Shown: positions 9,011 through 18,438, counted from the stretch's first letter. The stretch: DNA of 64,000 bases from Planctomycetota bacterium (GCA_016200135.1 JACQFI010000037.1:62001-126000), one strand, 5' to 3'. Notes: generated from the letters alone by a model not told the origin. Translations and numbers: made by a program.

Positions 9011-9045
9011 AAAAAGGCGGGCAAGCTCAAGCTCACCCGCCTTAA
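9011..9045 (-). terminator. rho-independent terminator after the HEAT/coiled-coil genes
   Basis: Read on the minus strand, AAGGCGGG (9043-9036) pairs with CCCGCCTT (9021-9014) around a short loop and is followed by TTTTT. It lies just downstream of the stop codon of the gene at 9077-10288, so it should end the transcript that includes that gene. The hairpin and U-run are directly visible. Confidence 0.8.
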
Positions 9046-9076
9046 TGCGCCTGAACTTTAAGCCCCGGTCGCGCCT

Positions 9077-10288
9077 TTACTTGCTGGCCTTGGCCTCTTC
9101 GGCGGCGATCGAGAGGTAGTAGGCTTCCAGCCGCTTGCGCCAGCGCTCGGGAATATCGCGCTTGAACGCGTTCATCATGGCCTCGCGTTCGGCGGGCGGC
9201 AGCTTGGCCCAATCCGCCTGCTGGCCCGCGACATCGGCCGCGTTGAGCGCCCCGCGCTGCGCGCCGCCGCCGAGCTTGGAGTCGGCGAGCGGGCTGCCGG
9301 CCTGCTTGGGTCCGGGCTGGTTGCCCGATTGCTGTTGTTGCTGCTGCTGTTGCTGCTTCTTCTGCGAGCTGCTCGAGCTGGACTGGCTCTGCATCTTCTC
9401 GAGCTGCTCGATCAGCTTGCTGAGCTTCTCGTCGATGCCCTTCTCGTCCACCTGCACGGCGCGGTCGTGGCGGTCGTTGCGCAGCTTGTCTTCCACCTCG
9501 CGCATGTCTTTGCCCAGTTGGGTGAGCTGTCCCGTATGCTCGGCCACGTCCGGCACGCCTTCGGTCGCCGGCGTATCCTGGCCGCGGATCGCGCGCACCG
9601 CGCTCGCGATGGACATGCGCACGCGCTGGTCTTTCTCGTCGTCGAGAAGCTTCATCAACGGTTCGAGCGAGGTCTTCTCCTTAATGGCGCCGAGCGCCGC
9701 CGCCGCGCGCGCCCGGATGCCCGCCTTTTCCTCTTCCTTCAGTGCGTTCAGCAGCGGATTGACCGCGCGCGGGTCCTTGATCTTGGAGAGCCCGGCCACG
9801 ACCTGGCCGCGGACCTGTTCGTCCTTGTCCGTCAGCGCCTTGCACAGCGCATCCACGGACGCGGCGTCGGCCAGATTGGTCAGCGTTCCCGCCGCCGCCA
9901 ACCGTACTTCCGAGTCCGGATCGGACGTGAGCGTCTTGTTCAGCGGCTCGATGACGCCCTTCGCGTCTCCCGCGTACTCCAGGGCCATCGCCGCGAGTTC
10001 CCGGTGGATGGTCTGCGCGGAAGTGAGCGCCTTGAGCAGCGCGTCCTTGCTCGCCTTGGCGTCGGCCTCGAGCGCCTTCTTGGCCTCTTCCTTGGTCATC
10101 TTCGGGGCCGAGGCCGGGGCGACGCCGTAGAAGGCCTCGATCTCGCCGTGAAGCTTCTTGTAGAGCTCCAACGGCAGGTCGTTGGCCGCATCGCCGAACG
10201 CCGGCTTGGGCGCGGGTCCGTCCGCGGCCTGCGCCTCGCTCGCGAAGAGCAGCACCGTCCCGCAGAGCACCGCAAGTATCGTACGCAT
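9077..10288 (-). CDS. secreted HEAT-repeat protein with poly-Gln tract
   Basis: The 403-residue protein has a signal peptide (TILAVLCGTVLLFASEAQA). Residues about 75-245 are HEAT/PBS-lyase repeats (SEVRLAAAGTLTNLADAAS, DEQVRGQVVAGLSKIKDP, AGIRARAAAALGAIKEK). A coiled-coil region around 250-305 leads into a serine run and a Gln run (QKKQQQQQQQQQSG), then a short conserved tail with AEREAMMNAFKRDIPERW. That tail is common after Gln-rich linkers in planctomycete proteins and ends in a small helical segment. AAAGGAG precedes ATG 10288. The poly-Gln tract echoes the Gly-Gln repeats of the neighbouring giant protein, suggesting a shared assembly; the biochemical role is unknown. Confidence 0.75.
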   Translation of the reverse strand: MRTILAVLCGTVLLFASEAQAADGPAPKPAFGDAANDLPLELYKKLHGEIEAFYGVAPASAPKMTKEEAKKALEADAKASKDALLKALTSAQTIHRELAAMALEYAGDAKGVIEPLNKTLTSDPDSEVRLAAAGTLTNLADAASVDALCKALTDKDEQVRGQVVAGLSKIKDPRAVNPLLNALKEEEKAGIRARAAAALGAIKEKTSLEPLMKLLDDEKDQRVRMSIASAVRAIRGQDTPATEGVPDVAEHTGQLTQLGKDMREVEDKLRNDRHDRAVQVDEKGIDEKLSKLIEQLEKMQSQSSSSSSQKKQQQQQQQQQSGNQPGPKQAGSPLADSKLGGGAQRGALNAADVAGQQADWAKLPPAEREAMMNAFKRDIPERWRKRLEAYYLSIAAEEAKASK

Positions 10289-10350
10289 GGTCCGGCTCCT
10301 TTTATCCCACTTCCATCCCGATCGATCCGCTGCATGGCATTACGAGGGTT

Positions 10351-13300
10351 TTACTGCCCGTCGCCGCCCTGTGGCGGTTGTGCCTGCTGCGAGCCGCCTT
10401 GTCCGCCGCTTTCGACGTCCTTGGCGATGCCCTCGGTGATCCGCGCGATATCGCCTTCCTTCTTGGCCGCGCGGCGCAGCCGGTCCTTCTGGTCCTTGGA
10501 GAGCTCGTTCTTCTCCGTGGTCACTTCCTGGTCCACCTTCTGCGTCTGGCGGTTCACATCCTTCTGCATGATGCGCAACATCTTCAATTCGGCCAGGGGC
10601 GGCACGAGCGGCTGCTTCCCGCCGCCGCCGCCACCGCCGCCGCCCTGCTGTTGCTGCTGCTTCTCCTGCCGTTCCTTGCGCAACGCGTCGATCAGTTCGC
10701 CCAGCTTGCGGATCACGTCTTCCTGGATCTCCTGCGTGAGCTGGCCGGTCTCTTCCTTGTCCAGGCGCATGGCGGTCTCGTTCATGTCGTCCGTCGCCGT
10801 CTGCAGCACCCACTGGAAGACCGGAGCGTCTTCGAGCTTCTTCACCACCACCTTCGTGGAGTCGGCAAGCGCCGCCTGGTCGTCGTGGACCTTCTTCGCC
10901 TGCAGCTTGGCGCGGCGCGGCAGATCTTCCTTCGGGCCGGGGCGCTGCTTCTCGACGTCCTGCGTCCGAATGAGCACGTCCTTCTGGACCTGGAGCATCT
11001 TCTTCAGCTCCTGCTCGATCTGGAAGAGCTGCTCCTGCTGGCTCTGCTGCTGCATCTTCTGCTGGAGCTGGTCGAGGTTGTCGAGGGCGTCCTGCAGATC
11101 CTCTTCGGCCTGTTCTTCCGAAGCCTGTGCGCCGCTCTGGCTGCCCTGGCTCATCTGGCTCGACGCCTGCGACTGGCTCTTGCTCGCGTTCTGGTTGCTC
11201 TGCGCGGCGCGCTCAGCCTCCTTCTTGCCCGTCTTGTCGGACAGCTCGTCCAGCTTGGGCTGAAGTTTCTGCACTTGGTCGCGCAGCGCCTGCTGGTCCT
11301 TGGCCATCTGCTTCAGAACCTTGCCGGTGCGCGGGTCTTCTTCCTTCTTGGCCTGCGCGGTAAGTTCGTCCAGCTTCTTCAGCGCCTTCTCGATCTCGGT
11401 GAGCGCGCGTTCTTCTTCCTTCGCCGCTTCCTGCGGATTGGGGCTGTCCTGTTGGCCGCCTTGTTGTCCGCCCTGCTGGCCGCCTTGCTGGCCACCTTGC
11501 TGTCCGCCTTGCTGGCCGCCTTGCTGTCCGCCTTGTTGGCCACCCTGCTGGCCGCCTTGTTGTCCGCCTTGTTGTCCGCCTTGTTGTCCGCCCTGCTGGC
11601 CGCCTTGCTTGCCGCCGAGCTGGTTCTGGGCGTTCTGCATATTGTTCGAGGCGTTGCGAATGTTCTCATCGGCCTTGGGCGAATCTTTCATCTGCGCCTG
11701 CAGACCTTCCACCTTGTTGGCCAACTGCCGCGCTTCGTCTTTCAGTTCCTTCTGGATGCGCTCCAGGCGCCGCGCGGGATCCTGCAACTCGTTCACCTTG
11801 CGCCGCAACTCGCCCAGCATCTCCTTGGCGTCTTCGAGCTTCTCGATGGCCTTCGCCTCGTTCTTCGTCGCCGAGGCCGGATTGGTCTGCCCGAGGTCCT
11901 TCTGAGCATTGCCCATGTCCTTTGAGGCTTCGCCTAGCTTCTCCGAAGCCTTCGGCATGCCCTGCTGACCACCTTGCTGTCCGCCTTGTTGTCCACCTTG
12001 CTGACCGCCTTGCTGGCCGCCTTGTTGACCACCCTGCTGGCCGCCTTGCTGACCACCTTGCTGACCACCTTGCTGACCACCTTGCTGACCGCCTTGTTGT
12101 CCACCCTGCTGACCGCCTTGCTGGCCGCCTTGTTGTCCGCCTTGCTGGCCAGCGGCCCCGGAGGCTTGCGCGTGGGCGGACTCGATGGCCGCGGCGAGTT
12201 CCTTGATCTGATCGGAGAGCGCCTGGGCCTGGTCCTTCAGCTTGCCCTGGTCGTCTCCCAAGGGTCCGAATTTGCCCGAGTGATCCTTGGCCATGGCATT
12301 GCTCGTGCCTTGCAGCGCGGCGCGCGCCTGGGCCAGCTTGTCCGCGGCGCCATTCTGAGTGCTCGACGCCTTCGAGGACGAACCGCTGTCGGCCTGCGGA
12401 GCGCCGCGGCGGAGGCTGTCGGACGCCTCACCCATCTCCTGGCTGGACTGGTCGAGGTTCGGGAGCGCCTTCTGGACGGCCTCCGCGGCCTGCGCCAGTT
12501 TGGGATCCTTCTGCGCGTCCGGGCCGGTGGCCTGCTTGGCCAGCGCGGCCAAGCGGCCCGCGACTTCGTCGGTCTGCCCACGCAGATCGGCCTGTTTGTT
12601 GGCGATATCCGTCATGGCGGCTTCGGTGTGCTTCTTCTCGCCTTCGAGCGCCTTGGCGAGGGCTTCCTCGGCGCGCTTCAGGTTGTCGCCGGCCTTCTCC
12701 TGGTTATCGAGCGCCTCGCGGCCCGCGCCCTTGCCCAGGCTGCCCGAGGCCTCCTGCATCGCCTTGGGCGCCTCTTCGGCATAGGACGCGGCCTGCTTGA
12801 GCGCGCGATCCGCCGTGGCGAAGGCCTCCTTCGCGGCCTCTTTCAGCGGGTTCTTGTCGAGGTTCGCGGCGGCGGCGGCGAGGTCTTTGCTCAGCTTGGC
12901 GGCCTCTTCGGCCAGCTTGGCCTGGGGCTCCTGAATCTCCTTCATGCCCTTCTCGCCGACGGCCTTGTCGGGCGCGTTGTTGGCCATGATCGACTTCACG
13001 CGTAGGTCGTCCTGCTTCTTGATCAGCTCCTTGATCTTCTGGAGCGACTCTTCCAGCGACTTCGCGGGCTGCTCGTTCGAAAGCGCCTGCGACTCCTTGG
13101 CCAGTTCGCGCTCCTGGTTCTCGATCGACTCCAGTTCGTGCACCGCGCGGGCGAGCTGCTTCTCCGACGGCGAGAGCTGCTCGGCGGTGTCTTCGAGCAT
13201 CTTCTGCTCGGCCTTAAGCAGTTGTTCGAGTTCCTTCTGCGCGCGTTCCACGGCGCGGTCGAAGCGCGCGGCGTCCTTGTGCGGGTCGTTCTTCAGGTTC

Positions 13301-16065
13301 TCGGTCTGCTGCTTGAGCGCCTGCTCGCGGTTGAAGATGTTCTGAAGCTGCTTCTTGGCCTCGGCGATGTTCTTCTCGAGTTCTTCCTTGGTCTGGATGT
13401 TCTTGGTCTGCTCGGTGAGCTTCTTCTGCTCCTGGAGGATCTTCTGCAGCTCGCGCTTGCGGTCCTCAATCTGCTTCATCACGTCCTTGTAGTCCGTGTC
13501 GCGGCGGCGGCTGAGCACCGTGATGATGCGTTCCAGGCCCTGTTCGGCGCCCTTCTGCTTGGAACCGGCCGTGCCGAAGAGGAAGGCTTCGATGTCGCTC
13601 TGCGCGCCCACCATCTTGTCCTTGATGCCCGGGAACTTATCGCCCGTCGTAGCCATGTTGGGATTGTCGGGCGTGGCGTCGGTGTTCTGCGCGATGCGGA
13701 TGGCGTCGTCGATGTTCTTGGCGACGAACTTATCCAACTGTTCCATTTTCGCCTGGGCGGCTTGCATCTTGATGAAGAGCTCGTTCATGTCGTTCGAGCA
13801 CGCACGCTGCTCGTGCTCCAGCCCGGTAACCTGGCCCTTCTCGTCCTTCGAGGCTTCCGCCGGCTTCTTCGCGCCCAGGCGGTCCTTGAATTCGCCGGTC
13901 AGCCGGGTCACGGCCTGCTGTTTGAGCAGCAACTCGCGGGCGAGGCGGATCAGCTCTTCGGTTTCCGCCCACTTCTTCATCTGGTCGAGCAGCGCCTTGA
14001 GGTCGGTGAGGATCTCTTCCTGCTTCAGGCTGGCGTTCTTGAGGTTGGTCAGGCGGTCGGCGTCGGCCTTGGCGATGGAAGAGGAGGCGATCTGCCGTGC
14101 CGCCTCGGGCATCTTGGCGGTATCGCATTCGTTCAGCACCGTGATGATCGACTGCAGGTGCTGCGTGTCTTCAGGCGTATCGAGCGCGTTGGCGCGGTAG
14201 CGGCCGAGCAGGTTGTCGAAGGCGCGCTCCAGGTCCATCGTCTTGCGCGTGATCTGCTGCTGCATCGCCTCGGACTCGGTGGCCTTCGTCCGCTCGGTCA
14301 TCTCGAACGGGTTGCCCTTCGAGAGATTGTCCACCAGGCCGTCCACCGACTTCTTGTCGGCCTCCTGATCCTTGATGATCGCTTTTAGGTCCTCGATCAG
14401 GCGCAGGCGCTCGATGTCGAGCTTCTGCTTGATCTCGGCCGCCGAGAGGACCTTCAGGCGCCACTCACGCGCCTCTTCGCCCTTGCGCACGGCGGGGCAG
14501 AAGTCGAAGGCCTCGGCGTGGTAGACGAGCAGTTCGCCCGGCTGGAGAACGAGGTCGGCTAGTGACCATTCATGTTTGAGGTCCAGCTTGCGGACGCCGC
14601 GTCCAAAGCCGTCGGTCGCGAACTCGAAGCCGCCCTCGATCGCCGGGCTGTTCAGCGCCGGGTCCACACCGCCCTGCGGCTGTGGTCCCGCGGGCTGCTG
14701 CGGGCCCTGCGCGGCGGGCTTGTAGCGCTTGAATTTGATCTCGGCCTTGCGCAGACCCCAATCATCCTCGAGCGCCATCGCGAGGGGCACCACCGCGGCG
14801 GGCGAGACTTCCATGTCCTGCGCGGGCGCTGACCAGTGCACCAACGGGACCTTGTCTTCCTCCGCCCGGATGCGGTGCCGGATCTTGTCCTTGTTGGTGA
14901 AGTCGTACTCGTCGGTGAGCACCAGTTCGTAATCCTTGCTGGCGTCAATATCGATCGCGGCCACGAAGGCCATGCGGTCGGAGGTAAGCTCGACCTCGGA
15001 ACCTTCCGCGTTGCCGATGAGCAGTTTCGCGGACTTGATGGGCTTGTTGACCGTGCCGCGCAGGGTGGCCTTGGTGCCGACCACGCTCCGCAGGCTGCGC
15101 TCGGCCTTCCATTCGGTGGGCTCGGTGGAGATGTACTCGGGCAGCCGGTACTGGACCATCAGGTTGACCACTTCGGGGCGGTCCACGGCCACAACCTTGC
15201 GCTCGTCGGAGATGTTGTCGCCGGCCTCGATGACGTAGTTGAAGCTCGCCACCACCGGATCGTAGTCGTACTTGAAGACCGCGACCTTCTCGCCGCTGTC
15301 GCGGGTCTCGATGGTGCGGGTCGTGATCGGTTCCGCCTTGCCGTAGCCCTTGCCGTTGTAGTCGAAGCGGATGTAGGCGCTGGACGGCAGCACGCCCGAA
15401 CACTCGGCCTCGATGCCGACCGATTCACCCTTGGCGACCGGCAGTTCATGCCCCGACTTGCCGCGCAAGGCGATCAGCGTCCGCACGGGATACGCCTTAT
15501 CGGTAAGCGTGAAGAGCCGCAGCAGGCCGACGCCGACATAGTTCGGCAGCAGCGCGGCCAGGAACGCGAACGCGAGCAGCGCGCCGCCGGCGCCCATGAG
15601 CACCGGCTTGAGGCGCTCGAACTTGACCACGCGGCCGAAATCGAGCGCGCTGGCTTCCTGGTGGGCGCTGCGGGAGACCTCTTCGATCATCGCCTGGCTC
15701 ACCGCGTTGTCTTCGGCCATCATGCGCGTGAGCTGGATCGAGGAGATCAGGCTGTCGTTGAGCTGCGGGAACTCTTTCTCGACGGCGAGGGCCATGTCGT
15801 CGATCGAGATCGGCACCGCCAGCGGTCCCAGCACGCGCCGCCACACGAGGTAGAAGACCGTTCCCAGGAAGCCCGAGAGCAGGAAGACCCGGAATGTCCA
15901 GTTCAGCATGCCGGGCCGGCGGAAGAAGAAGTAGTCGAGCAGGATCGCCACCGTGACGCCGGCCACGACCGCGATGAGCGTGCGCCCGATGCCGTCGAGC
16001 ATGCAGGCCTTGCGCAGGGTCTCGCGCAGCGTCTCCAGCCGCGACTTGATCTGTTCTTGAAGCAT
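10351..16065 (-). CDS. giant DUF4175-like membrane protein with coiled coils and Gly-Gln repeats
   Basis: The 1904-residue product has three N-terminal hydrophobic segments (about residues 26-46, 57-78 and 155-178), then an extracytoplasmic beta-rich region to about residue 540, then some 1300 residues of Glu/Lys/Gln/Ala-rich coiled coil. The early part (ISIDDMALAVEKEFPQLNDSL) resembles DUF4175-type planctomycete proteins. Two low-complexity tracts of GGQQ units interrupt the coil, about 16 units near residues 1305-1368 and about 13 near 1484-1539, with a further poly-Gln/poly-Gly run near 1800-1820. A long periplasmic or surface scaffold is likely; no enzyme domain is visible. AGAGGA/AAGG lies before ATG 16065. 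Confidence 0.8.
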   Translation of the reverse strand: MLQEQIKSRLETLRETLRKACMLDGIGRTLIAVVAGVTVAILLDYFFFRRPGMLNWTFRVFLLSGFLGTVFYLVWRRVLGPLAVPISIDDMALAVEKEFPQLNDSLISSIQLTRMMAEDNAVSQAMIEEVSRSAHQEASALDFGRVVKFERLKPVLMGAGGALLAFAFLAALLPNYVGVGLLRLFTLTDKAYPVRTLIALRGKSGHELPVAKGESVGIEAECSGVLPSSAYIRFDYNGKGYGKAEPITTRTIETRDSGEKVAVFKYDYDPVVASFNYVIEAGDNISDERKVVAVDRPEVVNLMVQYRLPEYISTEPTEWKAERSLRSVVGTKATLRGTVNKPIKSAKLLIGNAEGSEVELTSDRMAFVAAIDIDASKDYELVLTDEYDFTNKDKIRHRIRAEEDKVPLVHWSAPAQDMEVSPAAVVPLAMALEDDWGLRKAEIKFKRYKPAAQGPQQPAGPQPQGGVDPALNSPAIEGGFEFATDGFGRGVRKLDLKHEWSLADLVLQPGELLVYHAEAFDFCPAVRKGEEAREWRLKVLSAAEIKQKLDIERLRLIEDLKAIIKDQEADKKSVDGLVDNLSKGNPFEMTERTKATESEAMQQQITRKTMDLERAFDNLLGRYRANALDTPEDTQHLQSIITVLNECDTAKMPEAARQIASSSIAKADADRLTNLKNASLKQEEILTDLKALLDQMKKWAETEELIRLARELLLKQQAVTRLTGEFKDRLGAKKPAEASKDEKGQVTGLEHEQRACSNDMNELFIKMQAAQAKMEQLDKFVAKNIDDAIRIAQNTDATPDNPNMATTGDKFPGIKDKMVGAQSDIEAFLFGTAGSKQKGAEQGLERIITVLSRRRDTDYKDVMKQIEDRKRELQKILQEQKKLTEQTKNIQTKEELEKNIAEAKKQLQNIFNREQALKQQTENLKNDPHKDAARFDRAVERAQKELEQLLKAEQKMLEDTAEQLSPSEKQLARAVHELESIENQERELAKESQALSNEQPAKSLEESLQKIKELIKKQDDLRVKSIMANNAPDKAVGEKGMKEIQEPQAKLAEEAAKLSKDLAAAAANLDKNPLKEAAKEAFATADRALKQAASYAEEAPKAMQEASGSLGKGAGREALDNQEKAGDNLKRAEEALAKALEGEKKHTEAAMTDIANKQADLRGQTDEVAGRLAALAKQATGPDAQKDPKLAQAAEAVQKALPNLDQSSQEMGEASDSLRRGAPQADSGSSSKASSTQNGAADKLAQARAALQGTSNAMAKDHSGKFGPLGDDQGKLKDQAQALSDQIKELAAAIESAHAQASGAAGQQGGQQGGQQGGQQGGQQGGQQGGQQGGQQGGQQGGQQGGQQGGQQGGQQGGQQGGQQGGQQGMPKASEKLGEASKDMGNAQKDLGQTNPASATKNEAKAIEKLEDAKEMLGELRRKVNELQDPARRLERIQKELKDEARQLANKVEGLQAQMKDSPKADENIRNASNNMQNAQNQLGGKQGGQQGGQQGGQQGGQQGGQQGGQQGGQQGGQQGGQQGGQQGGQQGGQQGGQQDSPNPQEAAKEEERALTEIEKALKKLDELTAQAKKEEDPRTGKVLKQMAKDQQALRDQVQKLQPKLDELSDKTGKKEAERAAQSNQNASKSQSQASSQMSQGSQSGAQASEEQAEEDLQDALDNLDQLQQKMQQQSQQEQLFQIEQELKKMLQVQKDVLIRTQDVEKQRPGPKEDLPRRAKLQAKKVHDDQAALADSTKVVVKKLEDAPVFQWVLQTATDDMNETAMRLDKEETGQLTQEIQEDVIRKLGELIDALRKERQEKQQQQQGGGGGGGGGKQPLVPPLAELKMLRIMQKDVNRQTQKVDQEVTTEKNELSKDQKDRLRRAAKKEGDIARITEGIAKDVESGGQGGSQQAQPPQGGDGQ
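11449..11612. repeat. 12-bp tandem repeat, block 2 of the giant gene
   Basis: About 13 units of a 12-base repeat (plus-strand form CTGNTGNCCNCC) encode GGQQ units. Third positions vary among units, so the array has drifted rather than expanded very recently, but slippage could still change the number of units in frame. Confidence 0.85.
11962..12150. repeat. 12-bp tandem repeat, block 1 of the giant gene
   Basis: About 16 units of the same 12-base repeat encode the longer Gly-Gln tract. Unit length is a multiple of three, so gain or loss of units keeps the reading frame. Confidence 0.85.
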
Positions 16066-16389
16066 AGCCTTCGTCCTCTTTTTTCAGCCCCGGGGAAAGG
16101 GTCTTCGCCGGGTTCGGTTTCGTGTTTTCGCCTTCCGCTACATAAGACTGGAAGGCGATTTTCCCGGCCTTGGAAAAAGCGCGATTTGGTGTGACTTTTC
16201 CGCGTGAATCGCCGGCCGAGTATGCCGTCGACGCGGCTCAAATTCGAGCGAATTAAGTGCCGCTCCGTTTATTGTAATCTATTGACTAGTATAGAGTTGC
16301 TGATTAGGTGCCGGGACCTCGCAAGAACTCCCGGCCATTTTGCGCCGTCCGCCTTCCCGCATGCCCCGTCTCACGGAGCTTGCGAGCGT
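16066..16389. other. intergenic leader with nested inverted repeat
   Basis: This 324-base gap upstream of the giant gene holds TCGCCTTCC (16128-16136) facing GGAAGGCGA (16150-16158) with a 13-base loop, flanked by GCCGGG (16107-16112) and CCCGGC (16163-16168). In the minus-strand mRNA this would be a two-tier hairpin about 40 bases before the start codon. The part from about 16240 to 16310 is AT-richer, and I cannot choose a promoter there with confidence. No gene is visible. Confidence 0.45.
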
Positions 16390-17751
16390 TTAGGGGGCTT
16401 TGTGCTCGGGTTTCGGTAGCGGCGCAAAAACCTTCGCCGCGTCGCTGCGGAGGGCGAAGCCCCACTTGCTCTCCGCGCCCGACGCTTTGGGTTGGCTGAA
16501 GACCTGGTAATGCGCGGCGACGGTGTACGGACCGCCCTCCTTTACGAGCGTGCGCAAGTCCACTTCCAGTTCGTAGCTCTGCCCAGGTTCCAGGGTCACC
16601 TCACTCGAGGTCTCCATGACGGGCTCGGCGTTGCCCGAGGCCGAGCGCTTGCTGAGTTGCCGTGGTGCGATCTTGGTGAACGAGGAACTCTTCTCACCTT
16701 CTTTCCGAATCTCGAGCTGGTAGTTCGAACCGAGCGGGTGATAGCCCGCGACGGTCAGCGCCCGCTCGCCCGTGTTGCGCAAGGCCAGGGTGCCGGTCCA
16801 GATCCCGCCGGGCGTCGGGTATTCGGACGCCTTGAACTCGCAGGCCAGGTTCTTCGAGGACTGGTTGCCTACCCAGCCGAACTCCGCAACGACATCGATG
16901 GGCTCGGGCGCGTCGGGGGTTCCCGCGGCCGGCACGCGCGTGCCGCTGCCCGCGTAGACGCGCACCGCCGCGCCGGCCTTGCCGCGCACGTCCACGCTGC
17001 CTTCGGCCACCTGGACGATGTCCTCGCCGTTCTTGCCGCTCACGCGGAGCATGAACCGGGCGCCGGTCTGTGCCGATGCGGTCGTGTTCGACTCCCGCCC
17101 GCGCACCTGAAAGCCTTCGATGCCCGGCGGGACGTAAAAGGCCGAGACTCCGTCCGCCAACTCCACCGCCGAAACGCTGACGCAGAAGAGTTCCGCGTCC
17201 TGGCGCAGGCGGCAGTCCATGCCCGTCGCGTAGCTGACGCGCGCGCCCGTGGCTTCCGCCTTGATGCGGTCGCCTTTGAAGACCGGACGGGGCTTGGCCG
17301 CCCCCGCGGGCTGGGCCTCACCCACGGCGATCCGGTCCGGATCGCCCGGTATGACTGGGATGTGTTTGCCGTCGTCGGGCGCGATCAGGAGCGCGATCGC
17401 GATGCACGCCGCGGCCGCCACGCCGGCCAGGCCCGCCAGCCAGTAGATCCGCGCCTTGGCCGTGAGCGCCGGAGCCGGCTCGTACACGCTGCGCGACTCT
17501 TCCGCCATGCGCTTCTTCATGGCTTCGAGCACGCGCCGCGAATTGAGCATCACGCTGGGGGAACTCTCCTGGCGCACGAGCTCCAGCACGCCGCGGTTGT
17601 TCTCGTACACCTGCCGGCACGCCGCGCAGCTCTGGAGGTGCTTCTGGAGCGCCTCCGTCTCTTCGGGCGACAACGCCCCCACCGCCAGCATCGGAATATC
17701 TTCCTGATAGCGGGCGCAGGTTCCGGCGGTATCTACGGCGGTCTCGGCCAT
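16390..17751 (-). CDS. anti-sigma factor: zinc-finger (zf-HC2) plus FecR-like protein
   Basis: The 453-residue protein starts with a zf-HC2-type anti-sigma domain (CARYQEDIPMLAVGAL, then HLQSCAACRQVYE, giving H-x3-C-x2-C). It continues into one membrane helix (IYWLAGLAGVAAAACIAIALLIA, near residue 110) and a FecR-like domain (KGDRIKAEATGARVSY, AELFCVSVSAVEL, VQVAEGSVDVRG). A C-terminal beta-sandwich follows. It should hold the adjacent ECF sigma factor at the membrane and release it on an envelope signal. The ATG at 17751 has AAGGA four bases upstream; the earlier in-frame ATG at 17772 has no clear site. It follows the sigma gene by 99 bases. Confidence 0.8.
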   Translation of the reverse strand: MAETAVDTAGTCARYQEDIPMLAVGALSPEETEALQKHLQSCAACRQVYENNRGVLELVRQESSPSVMLNSRRVLEAMKKRMAEESRSVYEPAPALTAKARIYWLAGLAGVAAAACIAIALLIAPDDGKHIPVIPGDPDRIAVGEAQPAGAAKPRPVFKGDRIKAEATGARVSYATGMDCRLRQDAELFCVSVSAVELADGVSAFYVPPGIEGFQVRGRESNTTASAQTGARFMLRVSGKNGEDIVQVAEGSVDVRGKAGAAVRVYAGSGTRVPAAGTPDAPEPIDVVAEFGWVGNQSSKNLACEFKASEYPTPGGIWTGTLALRNTGERALTVAGYHPLGSNYQLEIRKEGEKSSSFTKIAPRQLSKRSASGNAEPVMETSSEVTLEPGQSYELEVDLRTLVKEGGPYTVAAHYQVFSQPKASGAESKWGFALRSDAAKVFAPLPKPEHKAP

Positions 17752-17850
17752 GCGTTCCTTTGCGTTGCACATCCCAACCGTGTTCTTATCGACTTCCGCG
17801 CGCGCCGCTTTGCTGCAAGCGCTCCGCGCAGCGCGGATGCCGGCGGCGCT

Positions 17851-18438
17851 TCAATCCTTTACGTGCCGCTGGAGCTTCCGGCGCAGCGCGTCGGCCGCCG
17901 CTGCCATCCTCGACTTTACCGTCCCGACGGGCAAGTTGAGGATCTCCGAGACCTCCCGGTACGTAAGGCCTTCCGATTGTGCCAGATGCACCACGACGCG
18001 CTGCTCTTCGGGCAGGCTCTCCAGCGCGCGCCGGACCGCTTGGCGCAATTCCTCTCCTTCTAGCTTATGCGCGGGACCTTCGCCGGGATCGACGGCTTCC
18101 GCCAGTTCTTTGCCGGACTTGGAATCGTCTCCATCCGACGAACGGCCGCCCCGGGCGCGCTCGCGGAAGACCTTCTCGCGCGCGTCCAGCGCCAGGTTCT
18201 TGGCGATCTGGAAGATGAAGGTGCTGACCTTGCTCTCGCCGCGCCAATTCGGAGCCGCCTTCCACAGGCGCATGAACGTCTCCTGCAGGCAGTCCTCCGC
18301 CAGCGCGGTGTCGTAGCACATGCGGTACAGAAAGTTTCCCACGGCCTTCTCATAGGTCTTGAAGAGGGCCTCGAACGCGGCGGAGTCGCCGCGCGCGATG
18401 CGCTTCATCAGGGATCGTTCGGCCGCGTCGTCAAACAC
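17851..18438 (-). CDS. ECF-family RNA polymerase sigma factor
   Basis: The 195-residue protein has sigma region 2 (FEALFKTYEKAVGNFLYRM, LAEDCLQETFMRLWK, KVSTFIFQIAKNLALD) and region 4 (ALESLPEEQRVVVHLAQSE, LTYREVSEILNLPVGTVKSR), separated by an acidic linker. This is the usual ECF size and architecture. Starting at the GTG 18438 (GGAAAGG six bases upstream) gives MFDDAAERSLMKRIARGD, the typical ECF N-terminus; an upstream GTG at 18510 would add 24 residues without a ribosome-binding site. It is paired with the anti-sigma gene and probably autoregulates. Its targets may include the giant coiled-coil and HEAT genes downstream, which is an inference from position. Confidence 0.9.
   Translation of the reverse strand: MFDDAAERSLMKRIARGDSAAFEALFKTYEKAVGNFLYRMCYDTALAEDCLQETFMRLWKAAPNWRGESKVSTFIFQIAKNLALDAREKVFRERARGGRSSDGDDSKSGKELAEAVDPGEGPAHKLEGEELRQAVRRALESLPEEQRVVVHLAQSEGLTYREVSEILNLPVGTVKSRMAAAADALRRKLQRHVKD

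Noticed and set aside
11449..12150. Regularly spaced short repeats that look like a CRISPR array
   Set aside because: The unit is only 12 bases with no unique spacers, and it is translated as GGQQ in a continuous open protein on the minus strand.
14836..16194. Plus-strand open frame of about 450 codons
   Set aside because: It lies antisense to the giant coiled-coil gene and contains no recognisable protein pattern.
16492..18063. Plus-strand open frame of about 523 codons
   Set aside because: It is antisense to the anti-sigma and sigma genes, where zinc-finger, FecR and sigma motifs are clear.
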